DNA from: Actinomycetota bacterium
Lineage (GTDB): Bacteria > Actinomycetota > Acidimicrobiia > Acidimicrobiales > MedAcidi-G1
Direction: 5' to 3'
Assembly: GCA_014381945.1 (NCBI GenBank)
Contig: JACNKQ010000020.1
Coordinates: 1 to 52,607, forward strand
DNA: 52,607 bases
A program made the translations under genes and the position numbers. The notes below the pieces were generated by a model, which searched no databases, was not told where the DNA came from, and was given only the letters and a program-made list of their open reading frames with translations. Positions 32,205 to 40,564 of this stretch are shown piece after piece. Numbering within the stretch: the stretch's first letter is position 1; each line of letters starts with the position of its first letter.

Positions 32205-33521
32205 TCAGGACCCGTCGCCTCCCTCGACGTGGCGCCGTCCATGGCGGGCCAGCCACTCGTCGAGCGGATGGCGCACCCACCGGCTGACCGAGTGGGCCAT
32301 CTCGCCCGAGCGGGCGAGGATCGGCTGGAACTTGGACTGCCGCTCGACGGGCATCGGCGCACGCATCCTGATCCGGACCAGCAGGTAGACGACCAGTGCC
32401 GCCAGCACGGCCGAGAGGGTCGCGTAGTAGCCCTTCGGGCCGAACGCCTCCATGGCGATGGCCAGGGCCATCGGGGAGAAAACGGCGCCGACACCGCTGA
32501 CCATCACGATTGCGGAGGCGGCAGCGAGGCGCTTTTCCGGCGGGATCCAGTCGTTGGCCAGGGCCACGAACTGACCGTAGAGCGGGAAGACGAAGGCACC
32601 GAAGGCGAAGTTGAGGAGCAGGATGAGGTTGCCGGAGGCCGGGACGACCGTGCCCAGGGCTGCCAGGACGCAGGAGACCGTGGCCACGATGGCGATGACC
32701 GCCGAACGATGGTAGCGGTCAGAGAGCGAGCCCAGCGGAACCTGGAGGACGACGGCGCCGATGACGGCCACCGAAGTGAAGGTCGCCACCTTGGCGGTAC
32801 TCATGCCGGACTCGATGCCGTAGACGGCGCCCATGCTGGTGGCCGCCGACTGTACAAACGAGCAGAAGAAGAGCCCGATCACCGCCGACGGGACGGTGCG
32901 GTAGACCTCGCGGACCGGCATGGTTTCGGATGTGGTCATGGGCGGCGTCGACGAGGCCGAGAGGGTCACCGGAATGACGGCCAGGGAGATCAGAACCGAC
33001 GAGAGCACGAAGAGCTCGAAGCCCTCCGGTGCCCCGACGTTGATGAGCCACTGGCCGCCGGCCGTCCCGCCCATCATCACCATCATGTAAAGGCCCAGGA
33101 TCTTGCCGCGTGTTTCGTTCGAGGCGCGGTCGTTGAGCCAACTCTCCAGGACGACGAACACGCCGGCGTTGCAGAGACCGCCCACGAGGTAGACGATCGA
33201 CCAGCTGAGAGGGGTCACGAGGACGGCGTTGACGAGCACGGCAGTCGAGGCAGTGGAGGCGAGGGCGGCGAACACCCGTATGTGTCCGACGGCCCGCAGG
33301 GCCCGCGTGATGACCTTGGCTCCCAGGAGGTAGCCACCGAAGTGGAAGGCCATGACCATGCCCATGGCCCCGGCACCGATGCCCTCGGATTCGCCCCGGA
33401 TGGGGAGCAGTATTCGCTGGAGGCCATTGCCGACCTGCAGGAAGGCGAACGCGAGAAATAGCGCCCAGACACCCGCGATCGCCGGGGAGGTGCGGGTCGT
33501 GGGTGTCCGGTTCCCGCTCAA
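32205..33521 (-). CDS. MFS transporter (YcaD/MFS-1 type)
   Basis: A 438-aa polytopic protein with about 12 hydrophobic segments. Typical loops are GNGLQRILLPIRGESEG after helix 1, VLESWLNDRASNETRGKILGLYM between helices 4 and 6, and PLGSLSDRYHRSAVI in the second half. The start is decided by context: a TTG at 33521 overlaps the thioesterase stop by 4 nt (TTGA). No ATG fits the N-terminus. The C-terminal 50 residues are hydrophilic and basic. Coupling to a betainyl-CoA-type thioesterase hints at import of a related substrate, such as an amine or carnitine-like compound. This is inference. Confidence 0.85.
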   Translation of the reverse strand: MSGNRTPTTRTSPAIAGVWALFLAFAFLQVGNGLQRILLPIRGESEGIGAGAMGMVMAFHFGGYLLGAKVITRALRAVGHIRVFAALASTASTAVLVNAVLVTPLSWSIVYLVGGLCNAGVFVVLESWLNDRASNETRGKILGLYMMVMMGGTAGGQWLINVGAPEGFELFVLSSVLISLAVIPVTLSASSTPPMTTSETMPVREVYRTVPSAVIGLFFCSFVQSAATSMGAVYGIESGMSTAKVATFTSVAVIGAVVLQVPLGSLSDRYHRSAVIAIVATVSCVLAALGTVVPASGNLILLLNFAFGAFVFPLYGQFVALANDWIPPEKRLAAASAIVMVSGVGAVFSPMALAIAMEAFGPKGYYATLSAVLAALVVYLLVRIRMRAPMPVERQSKFQPILARSGEMAHSVSRWVRHPLDEWLARHGRRHVEGGDGS

Positions 33522-34006
33522 CGAAGGGACCGGATGCCCATGCCGACATGGTCGGCGAGGGGCAGCGGGGCATGGGCCGCGGCCAGGTCCAGGGCGGCAG
33601 CCAGGAGCGGTTCGGCCATGGGACCGACACGGGGCGCCCCACCATCGGCCTGGGACACGTGGAGCATCATCGACTCCTGGGTGGCAGCGGGCTCGGGGTC
33701 GTCCCCGGCGAGCAGGTGGTGCAGGACGTGGAGACGCTTCTCGTCCGCTCCGAGCAGCCACGTGTCTGCGGATATCGCTGCCCCTTCGTGCACCTCGCGG
33801 AGGAAGCGGATACGGGTCTCCGCTGTGTAGAAGGTGCCATGGGCATCCCGGTACGGCGCTCCAAAACCCAGGTGGACCAGCAGTTCGTCCGAGGCAGCGC
33901 CGAAGGCGATCCCGTACCAACCCTCGGACATGTGGCCGTTGTAGTCGGACCACTCGGGTGGCACCACGCTGCTCCAGACCCGGGTCGGCTCGGGGACTTC
34001 TGACAT
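33518..34006 (-). CDS. hotdog-fold acyl-CoA thioesterase (4HBT/betainyl-CoA-thioesterase-like)
   Basis: A 162-aa single hotdog domain. VPPEWSDYNGHMSEGWYG carries the catalytic Asp of the 4-hydroxybenzoyl-CoA thioesterase family and resembles the DYNGHM motif of thioesterases in carnitine degradation, which release glycine betaine from betainyl-CoA. GGGAGG lies nine bases before ATG 34006. First gene of a two-gene unit with the MFS transporter. Given the sarcosine oxidase and Rieske oxygenase nearby, a role in feeding glycine betaine is plausible but not proven. Confidence 0.82.
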   Translation of the reverse strand: MSEVPEPTRVWSSVVPPEWSDYNGHMSEGWYGIAFGAASDELLVHLGFGAPYRDAHGTFYTAETRIRFLREVHEGAAISADTWLLGADEKRLHVLHHLLAGDDPEPAATQESMMLHVSQADGGAPRVGPMAEPLLAAALDLAAAHAPLPLADHVGMGIRSLR

Positions 34007-34038
34007 GGCACACACCTCCCGGTTCGATCTACCCGCGC

Positions 34039-34044
34039 AATCTA
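34039..34044 (-). promoter_or_regulatory. -10 element (TAGATT) for thioesterase-transporter unit
   Basis: TAGATT on the minus strand lies 32 nt upstream of ATG 34006; the leader includes the GGGAGG ribosome-binding site at 34015-34020. Confidence 0.4.
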
Positions 34045-34089
34045 GGTCCGAGTCGGGCTTTCGACCATGGATGGGGAGTGGCGTCTGGC

Positions 34090-35499
34090 TCACCTGCCCG
34101 TCGGCCCCAACGGTCCGGGTGGAAGAGTGGTCGGATCCGTCGCAGAAAGCTCGTCGATCGGTGGGCGTCTGCCGGCGGCGAACACCTCCTCGGCTGATGC
34201 CGCCACATCGAGCAGGCGCCTGTCACGGTTCCTGGCCCCGGACAACTGTATTCCGATCGGCACCCTGCCGTCATCGCTCCACCCGGCGGGAATCGAAATC
34301 GACGGGCCTGCGAACACGGTCAACCGGGAGCAGCTCCGCATCCAGTCCGTATAGCGGTCCAGGGAGCGACCCTCCACCTCCCGTACCCATTCGTCACCCA
34401 CGGGGAACGGCGGCACCTGGCTGGTCGGGGTCAGCAGGATGTCGTCGGGCCCGAGGAAGCGGTCCCATGCGGCGCGGAGCCGGTTCTCTTCGGCCACCGC
34501 ACGGGCGACGGTCTCCTCGGTGAGGGAAAGACCTTCCCTGATCTCCTGGCGGATCGTGGCCTTCACGTTCTCGTTGTCCATGAGCCCGGCGGACCTCACG
34601 GCGTAGCCGAGCGTCCGGAGCACCTCGAAGCAGGCATCGACGCCCCTGACCGGGGGGTCCGACTCCTCGACGATCCAGCCGGCCTGTTCAAGTGCCGTTG
34701 CGGCTTCTGCCACGACCCGGCGAACAGCGGCGTCCACGGGCAGGTCGCCGTGGTCATGCGAGACCAGGAGCCGTGCAGGGGGTCGGGCCTCGATGCTCGT
34801 CGGGAGCCCGAGCATCACGCCGTACAGGAGATCCAGGTCCCCGACCGTGCGGGCCATCGGGCCTTCGATCGGCATCCGGAGGCGGTCGTCCAGCGGCGGG
34901 AAGCCGGGGATCGTCCCCGCTGATGGGCGGAAGCCGACGATGCCGCAGAACGAGGCGGGGTTGCGGAGGGAGCCTCCGAGGTCGGACCCGTCGGCCAGCG
35001 AAAGAGATCCGCAGGCGAGGGCCGCTGCCGCCCCGCCGCTCGAGCCTCCGGCGCTCCTCGACGGATCCCAGGGATTGCGTGTCAGGCCGTGGACGGGGTT
35101 GAAGGTGTGGGAACCGGCGCCGAACTCCGGGGTGTTGGTCTTGCCGACGAACACCGTTCCGGCGGCAGCCATGAGGTCGACGAGTGGATGGTTCTGCCTG
35201 GGAATGTGGTCGGCGAAGGCCGGACTGCCATAGGTCGTGCGGATCCCCGCCGTGTCGAGGAGGTTCTTGTGGGCGATGACGAGCCCCCGAAGGGGAGCAT
35301 CGGCTGAGAGCCCGGGGTCGGAGTCGAGTTGTCCGGCGAGCAGGCCTGCCCGGTCCCAGTCGGCGTCGATGAGTGCGTTGACGACCGGTTCGGTTGCCTC
35401 GGCGCGCTTCCGGCAGGCGTCGAGCAGTTCCCGGGAGGACAGCGACCGGTTGCCGAGCAGGTGCAGCTGTTCGACGGCCGTCAGGTCCGCAGGCTCCAT
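34090..35499 (-). CDS. amidase-signature family amidase
   Basis: Hydrolyses an amide to acid plus ammonia or amine. The Ser-cisSer-Lys triad is visible: K78 (VIAHKNLLDTAG), the serine pair in GGSSGGAAAAL (about S153-S154) and S177 in DLGGSLRNPA. The 469-aa length is usual. ATG 35499 has no ribosome-binding site but sits 7 nt after a TAGGTT element, so the mRNA may be leaderless. It follows soxG in the same direction with a 50-bp gap and could add nitrogen release to the amine pathway. Substrate unknown. Confidence 0.9.
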   Translation of the reverse strand: MEPADLTAVEQLHLLGNRSLSSRELLDACRKRAEATEPVVNALIDADWDRAGLLAGQLDSDPGLSADAPLRGLVIAHKNLLDTAGIRTTYGSPAFADHIPRQNHPLVDLMAAAGTVFVGKTNTPEFGAGSHTFNPVHGLTRNPWDPSRSAGGSSGGAAAALACGSLSLADGSDLGGSLRNPASFCGIVGFRPSAGTIPGFPPLDDRLRMPIEGPMARTVGDLDLLYGVMLGLPTSIEARPPARLLVSHDHGDLPVDAAVRRVVAEAATALEQAGWIVEESDPPVRGVDACFEVLRTLGYAVRSAGLMDNENVKATIRQEIREGLSLTEETVARAVAEENRLRAAWDRFLGPDDILLTPTSQVPPFPVGDEWVREVEGRSLDRYTDWMRSCSRLTVFAGPSISIPAGWSDDGRVPIGIQLSGARNRDRRLLDVAASAEEVFAAGRRPPIDELSATDPTTLPPGPLGPTGR

Positions 35500-35506
35500 G
35501 GGGGGC

Positions 35507-35512
35507 AACCTA
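35507..35512 (-). promoter_or_regulatory. -10 element (TAGGTT) of a leaderless promoter
   Basis: Minus-strand TAGGTT ends 7 nt before the amidase ATG at 35499. Confidence 0.45.
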
Positions 35513-35549
35513 GGGGCCCGGCAACCTCTGACCCGGCACAGCAGTGGGG

Positions 35550-36125
35550 TTAGTGGATGCTGAGTCCGGCAGGGAGGCTGGCTCCGAATTCGGTGCTGGC
35601 GTCCGCCAGGGCGGCGAACAGGTAGCTGCCGAATGAGCGCTCGCAGGAGATCAGGTAGGAAGCCTCGCCTGCCCTGTCCGCCCGGAGCAGGTCGCAGGTC
35701 ACCTTGGCCACAGAACCCGAAAATACCGCCCCGTCGGGGGTCATGTCGTCGGCCAGGTCGATGTTGCAGACCTTCGCCAGCAGGGCAGTGGCCTTCGGTC
35801 CGGAAACCCGCATCATTGCCCGGCCGTGCGTGATGTCGATGGCGTTGACGAACCCGTCGGTGTCGACCGGTGCAATGACCTCGGCGGCACGACCCGCGGC
35901 GGCGAAGAGAGTCCATTCGTCGGGCCGGGTGCCGCACACCAGGGTGCCGTCGGCACGGAGTCGGCTCTGCCCGTAGGGCACCCCCAGGTCGGCAGCAGCG
36001 GCTGTGCCCGCAGCGGCACGGACCACGACCTTGGTGGTGGAGGTCTCGTCCTCGATGCTCACAGAGCCGTCGGGTGTCGAGATGGGCCCGTGGGATATCG
36101 GACTCTGGAACTCGATGTCAGGCAT
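35550..36125 (-). CDS. soxG: sarcosine oxidase gamma subunit
   Basis: A 191-aa protein of the SoxG family, the small accessory subunit of heterotetrameric sarcosine oxidase. Recognisable elements are GTRPDEWTLF, the aspartate-rich VDTDGFVNAIDITHGRAMMRVSGPKA and the C-terminal SCERSFGSYLFAALADASTEFG. ATG 36125 lies 8 nt inside the soxA 3' end, which implies coupling. It completes the order soxB-soxD-soxA-soxG found in corynebacteria and pseudomonads. Confidence 0.92.
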   Translation of the reverse strand: MPDIEFQSPISHGPISTPDGSVSIEDETSTTKVVVRAAAGTAAAADLGVPYGQSRLRADGTLVCGTRPDEWTLFAAAGRAAEVIAPVDTDGFVNAIDITHGRAMMRVSGPKATALLAKVCNIDLADDMTPDGAVFSGSVAKVTCDLLRADRAGEASYLISCERSFGSYLFAALADASTEFGASLPAGLSIH

Positions 36126-38976
36126 TCTGACGTACCCCCTCGGGATCGACGTGGGCATGGTGTTCCTGGACGGTGCCGAGGATTCGGCGCCCGTCGATGA
36201 GCAGGATGGTGACCTTCGATCCGGCTGCCGCCAGGGACGGATCGACCTGCCCGAGGCAGACAGAGCGGCCAAGCGTCGGCGACATTCGACTGGAGGTGAT
36301 GCGGCCGAGGATCCGGTTGGAGTCGCCGTCGACGATCTGGTCAGCCTCCATCGGGACCACTTCCGGGTCGTCCGTCTGGATCGCCACCAGGATGGGCAGG
36401 TCGGTGCGGGCGTAGGCGGCCCTCAATTCCGGCAGGCCCAGCGTGTCCGGCTTGTCGAGTTTGACGAGACCACCGAGGCCGGCGGACGGCGCCTTGGTGA
36501 GGCCGTCGGTGTCCTGGCCGACGATGTAGTGCCCCTTCTCGAGGCGCAGGATGCGCTGGGACTCGACGCCGAACGGCATGATGCCGAGGTCCTCGCCGTT
36601 GGCGAGCAGGGATTCCCAGACATGGAGGGCATGGCCTGACGGGACGTGCACCTCGTAGGAGAGCTCACCCGTGAACCCGATGCGCCAGATGATGCAGTCG
36701 GGCACGCCTGCGACCGTGCCGCGGCGCACGTGGAAGTAGGGGAACGCATCGGGGCTGAGGTCGACGCCCTCGACGAGGCGCAGCAGCAGTTCGCGGCACC
36801 TCGGGCCCGCCACGTTGATGCTCGTGAGGCCTCCCGTGACGGCGGTGACGTGCACGTTCCAGTCGGGGCGGTAGGTCTGGAGGTAGTCCTCGAGCATCTC
36901 CCAGATGGCGCCGGCGCCAGACGAGGTGGTCGTCATCAGGTAGTGGTCCTCGCCGAGGCGGCCGGTGACGCCGTCGTCGGACACGACGCCGTCTTCGGCG
37001 ACCATCGTGCCGTAGCGGACCCGTCCGACGTCGAGCTTCTGCCACCTGTTGACGTAGACGAGCTCCAGGAGCTTCGTGACATCCGGTCCACGGAGGTCGA
37101 GCTTGCCCAACGGGGTGACGTCGATGATGCCGACGTTCTCACGCACGTTGCGGGCCTCGGCGACGGGGTCGCCGTAGTGGTCGGGGCGGACCCACTGGCC
37201 GGCCAGGAGGGGCGATGCACCGTGGTCCTCGTGCCAGTCCTGGAGGGCAGAGCGACGGATCGGCTCGAAGATGCGGCCGGCCAGGGCGCCCAGCGAGATG
37301 GGTGCGAAGGGCGGTCGCCAGACGGTCGTGCCGATGTCGACCATGTCCATGCTGCGCGTCTCAGCCAGCACGGCGGCGGCGTTGACGGTCTCGAGCTTGC
37401 CCTGTGAGGGACCCATCGTGACCGTCGTGTAGCGCTTCATGAGCTCGATCGAGTCGAACCCCTCCCGGGAGGCCTGGACGAGGTCCTTGGAGGACACGTC
37501 CTCGGAGAAGTCGACCATGCCGTGGCTGCTGCTCCGGTAGCACTCGGGGTGCGGTGTGCGGGCCAGGGAGGCCCGGGTGTCGTGGAGGGACTCGGGTATC
37601 GGGCCCTCCGGGCTTCGGGCGCGAGCGGTGGACGAGCGGCGGTCGTGGCGGTTGCGGAGCGCCCGATTTGCCGCCAGCGTGCCCGTGGCCCTTCCGTGCT
37701 CGACGAGTTCGGCCGTCGTGCCGTTTCCGGTTATGCCACCGGTCGCCAGCACATCGTCAGGAAGCTGGTTTGGGAAGTAGCGGGCGGCTGTGGGGTCGTA
37801 GACGGGTCGGTCTCCGGCCATGTTGAGCAGCGATGTGGGGGCGGTCCAACCGGTGCCGATGACCACCAGGTCTGCTGACACGGTGCGGCCGTCGCCGAGG
37901 ACGACGTTGCCCACACGGCCCCTTCCCTCGACCTCGACGATGTCCTCGCCCGCACGGGCGTCGAGCGCTGCGACGATCTCGACGCCGGCGGCCTCCAGGT
38001 CTGCGATGGCGGCGTCGCCTTCGGGGTTGGCGGAGAGCACCACGGCCCTGGTGCCGGGCCTGACCGCCCACAGGTTGATCAGGCGCCGGACAGCGCCGGA
38101 CAGCATCACGCCGGGGGTGTCGTTGCCCGCAAAGACATACGGCCGTTCGATGAGGCCGGGTGCCACGACGAGGCTTCCCGCCCGTGCCTTGATCAGGCGT
38201 TCGGGCGCAATCTCATGCGAGCGCTGCATCACGGCGATCCAGTTGTGGTCGTAGCGACCTGTCACCGTCGAGTCGACCAGGACCTCGATGCCCGGATGGG
38301 ATTCGACGGCTGCAGCCAGGTCGGCGAGAACAGCCAGGTCGTCGGCATCGCCCCAGCGAAGGTGGCCGCCGAGATCCGGTTCGTGCTCGACGAGCATGAC
38401 GGATGCGCCGGCTTCGGCTGCGGCGATCGCCGCACCCATTCCGGCCGGTCCACCTCCGGCGACGAGCACGTCCGGGTGGGCATAGCGCTTGTCGTAGGCA
38501 CCGTGGGTGCTGGTCTCCCAGTGGATCCGCCCTCCGGGGGCGAACTTGCGGAGGACCTTCTGGTAGAGGTGGTGCCAGAGCCACTTCGGGCGCATGAAGG
38601 TCTTGTAGTAGAAGCCCGACGAAAGGAACCGGCCTACCAGTTGGTTGGCGGCACCGATGTCGAACCTGAGGTTCGGCCACACGTTCTGGGCGCTGACCTC
38701 CATGCCGGCGACGAGGCGACGGCTACCGGCCCTCACGTTGGGCTCGTCCCCGACCTGCACGAACAGGTTCGGGTCCCAGTGGTCTGCTGTCATGATGCCG
38801 CGCCTGCGCTTGTACTTCATGGAGCGGGCGAAGACGTCGACACCGTCGGCGGCGAGGGCCGAGGCGATCGTGTCGCCCCTATGCCCGGTGTGAGGTCGAC
38901 CGTTCCAGGTGAAGGCCAGGGAGGTCTCCCGGTCGATCACCTCTCCCGGGCGTACGGGGAGCCGGTTGGGGTTCAC
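36118..38976 (-). CDS. soxA: sarcosine oxidase alpha subunit
   Basis: A 952-aa large subunit. The N-terminus (LAFTWNGRPHTGHRGDTIASAL) is a ferredoxin-like domain of the Fer2_4 type. Next is a pyridine-nucleotide-disulfide-reductase domain with VLVAGGGPAGMGAAIAAAEAG (split) and AGNDTPGVMLSGAVRRL. The last ~400 residues form a GcvT-like folate-binding aminomethyltransferase domain (EKGHYIVGQDTDGLTKA). The complex oxidises sarcosine to glycine and passes the one-carbon unit to tetrahydrofolate. GTG 38976 overlaps the soxD stop by 4 nt. Confidence 0.95.
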   Translation of the reverse strand: MNPNRLPVRPGEVIDRETSLAFTWNGRPHTGHRGDTIASALAADGVDVFARSMKYKRRRGIMTADHWDPNLFVQVGDEPNVRAGSRRLVAGMEVSAQNVWPNLRFDIGAANQLVGRFLSSGFYYKTFMRPKWLWHHLYQKVLRKFAPGGRIHWETSTHGAYDKRYAHPDVLVAGGGPAGMGAAIAAAEAGASVMLVEHEPDLGGHLRWGDADDLAVLADLAAAVESHPGIEVLVDSTVTGRYDHNWIAVMQRSHEIAPERLIKARAGSLVVAPGLIERPYVFAGNDTPGVMLSGAVRRLINLWAVRPGTRAVVLSANPEGDAAIADLEAAGVEIVAALDARAGEDIVEVEGRGRVGNVVLGDGRTVSADLVVIGTGWTAPTSLLNMAGDRPVYDPTAARYFPNQLPDDVLATGGITGNGTTAELVEHGRATGTLAANRALRNRHDRRSSTARARSPEGPIPESLHDTRASLARTPHPECYRSSSHGMVDFSEDVSSKDLVQASREGFDSIELMKRYTTVTMGPSQGKLETVNAAAVLAETRSMDMVDIGTTVWRPPFAPISLGALAGRIFEPIRRSALQDWHEDHGASPLLAGQWVRPDHYGDPVAEARNVRENVGIIDVTPLGKLDLRGPDVTKLLELVYVNRWQKLDVGRVRYGTMVAEDGVVSDDGVTGRLGEDHYLMTTTSSGAGAIWEMLEDYLQTYRPDWNVHVTAVTGGLTSINVAGPRCRELLLRLVEGVDLSPDAFPYFHVRRGTVAGVPDCIIWRIGFTGELSYEVHVPSGHALHVWESLLANGEDLGIMPFGVESQRILRLEKGHYIVGQDTDGLTKAPSAGLGGLVKLDKPDTLGLPELRAAYARTDLPILVAIQTDDPEVVPMEADQIVDGDSNRILGRITSSRMSPTLGRSVCLGQVDPSLAAAGSKVTILLIDGRRILGTVQEHHAHVDPEGVRQNA

Positions 38977-39221
38977 GATGCCTCCGAACTGCGGGTCTCG
39001 TTGGTGGCGGTGTTGCGCTCGATGGTGAAGTACCGGCGGCAGCCGCTCCGGCAGTACCAGGTCTCGGTCACCCAGCCGGCGGGGTTCTCCCGCAGGTACA
39101 GGTAGGTACGCCATTCGGACAGGGAGGCGGTCGCAGGGTCGGGGCGGGTGGTGACCTCGCCGCAGGGACGGAGGTCCGAGGAGTTCCTCGGACCGCAGTG
39201 GGGACAGTTCACGACGATCAT
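38973..39221 (-). CDS. soxD: sarcosine oxidase delta subunit
   Basis: An 82-aa zinc-binding subunit. The N-terminal CPHCG motif gives C6 and C9; the C-terminal ligands look like C57 and C61 in YCRSGCRRYF, where many homologues have His-x3-Cys. SEWRTYLYLRENPAGW is the typical SoxD core. ATG 39221 shares one base with the soxB stop (TGATG), and the stop overlaps the soxA GTG. Structural subunit with no catalytic role of its own. Confidence 0.93.
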   Translation of the reverse strand: MIVVNCPHCGPRNSSDLRPCGEVTTRPDPATASLSEWRTYLYLRENPAGWVTETWYCRSGCRRYFTIERNTATNETRSSEAS

Positions 39222-40510
39222 CAGTGACCTACCGCAGCAGCGCCCTTTTCACCGACGAGGTCTCCCTCGGTGAAGCGGCTGATGGTGAAGGGGGCGATCA
39301 GGTCCGCATCGCGGCCGGTGGCGATCGTCTCCGCCATGGTTTCGCCGGCCACCGGGCCGGCCTTGAATCCGTATGTGCCCCAGCCCACGTCCACGAAGTA
39401 GCCGTCGACCTGGGTGGTGCCCATCACCGGCGAGTAGTCGGGGGTCATGTCGCAGAGCCCCGACCACTGGCGCAACAGGCGCATCTTGGAGATGCCCGGC
39501 ATGAGCTCGAGCACGTGGCCGGCCAACTCCTCGGTGAACTCGAGGGTGCCGTTGACCCTGTAGGTGCCGACGGGATCGACGGAGGCGCCGAACACGAGTT
39601 CGCCCCGGTCGGTCTGGCTGACGTAGACGTGCAGGGACCCTGAGACGACCACGGTCGGCAGGAACACCTTGCAGGGCTCGGTTACGGCTGCCTGCAGCGG
39701 GTGCGTGGTGATCGGCAGCGGCACGCCTGCCATATTCGAGATGAGCGAGGCCCAGCCGGCGGTGCAGTTGACGACGGCGGGGGCACTGATGTCGCCCCGG
39801 CTGGTGCGGACGCCTGTGACACGGCCCCCGGCGCCCTTGCCATCGGGGCCCTCGCCGCCCTCGCAGAGGATGTCGAGGACCTCGGTCTCCTGGAGCATGT
39901 GGACCCCGAGGTGGTCTGCGGCCCGGGCGTATCCCCAGACCACTGCGTCGTGGCGGACGATGCCGCCCGGCGGATGGAACAGGGCACCCAGGATCGGATA
40001 GCGGGTGTCCGCCGAGACGTCGAGGCTCGGAGCCTGCTTCTTGACCTCCTGCGGGTCGATCACGCTGGAGTCGATCCCCTGGAGCTTGTTGACCTCGGCC
40101 CGCCAGTGCATGGTGCGCAGGGCCGAGTCGGTGTGGGCCAGCGTCAGGTGGCCCCGCCGCGAGAACATGACGTTGAGGTTCAGGTCCTGGGCCATCGAGT
40201 TGTAGAGGTCGAGCGACCGGTCGTAGAACGCCACACCCTCGGGGGTGAGGTAGTTCGAGCGGACGATGGCGGTGTTGCGGCCGGAACCGCCGCCGCCGAG
40301 GTAGCCCTTGTCGACCACTGCGATGTTGGTCATTCCGTGGTTGTGGGCCAGGTAGTAGGCGGTCGCCAGCCCATGGAGGCCACCACCGATGATCACGACG
40401 TCGTAGGAGGATCGTGCCTCGGGTCGGCGCCACATGCGCGGCCAGTCGCCGCGGGTGAGCCCGTGCCTGATCAGCTTGCCAGCCGAGTACTTGTAGCCGT
40501 GCCTGGCCAT
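39221..40510 (-). CDS. soxB: sarcosine oxidase beta subunit
   Basis: A 429-aa flavoprotein of the DAO family and the sarcosine-oxidising subunit. The FAD-binding motif is VVIIGGGLHGLATAYYLA (about residue 38 onward), the GGGGSGRNTAIVRSNYL loop is diagnostic for SoxB, and H187 in RHDAVVWGYA corresponds to the histidine that covalently holds FMN in known heterotetrameric enzymes. AAGGAA precedes ATG 40510. The gene follows the Rieske oxygenase by 54 bp in the same direction and is the first of the coupled soxBDAG set. Confidence 0.95.
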   Translation of the reverse strand: MARHGYKYSAGKLIRHGLTRGDWPRMWRRPEARSSYDVVIIGGGLHGLATAYYLAHNHGMTNIAVVDKGYLGGGGSGRNTAIVRSNYLTPEGVAFYDRSLDLYNSMAQDLNLNVMFSRRGHLTLAHTDSALRTMHWRAEVNKLQGIDSSVIDPQEVKKQAPSLDVSADTRYPILGALFHPPGGIVRHDAVVWGYARAADHLGVHMLQETEVLDILCEGGEGPDGKGAGGRVTGVRTSRGDISAPAVVNCTAGWASLISNMAGVPLPITTHPLQAAVTEPCKVFLPTVVVSGSLHVYVSQTDRGELVFGASVDPVGTYRVNGTLEFTEELAGHVLELMPGISKMRLLRQWSGLCDMTPDYSPVMGTTQVDGYFVDVGWGTYGFKAGPVAGETMAETIATGRDADLIAPFTISRFTEGDLVGEKGAAAVGH

Positions 40511-40564
40511 GGAGGTTCCTTGCTGCTGCGGGGAGGTGGTCGGTCGTGGGTGTGGTTCGGGATT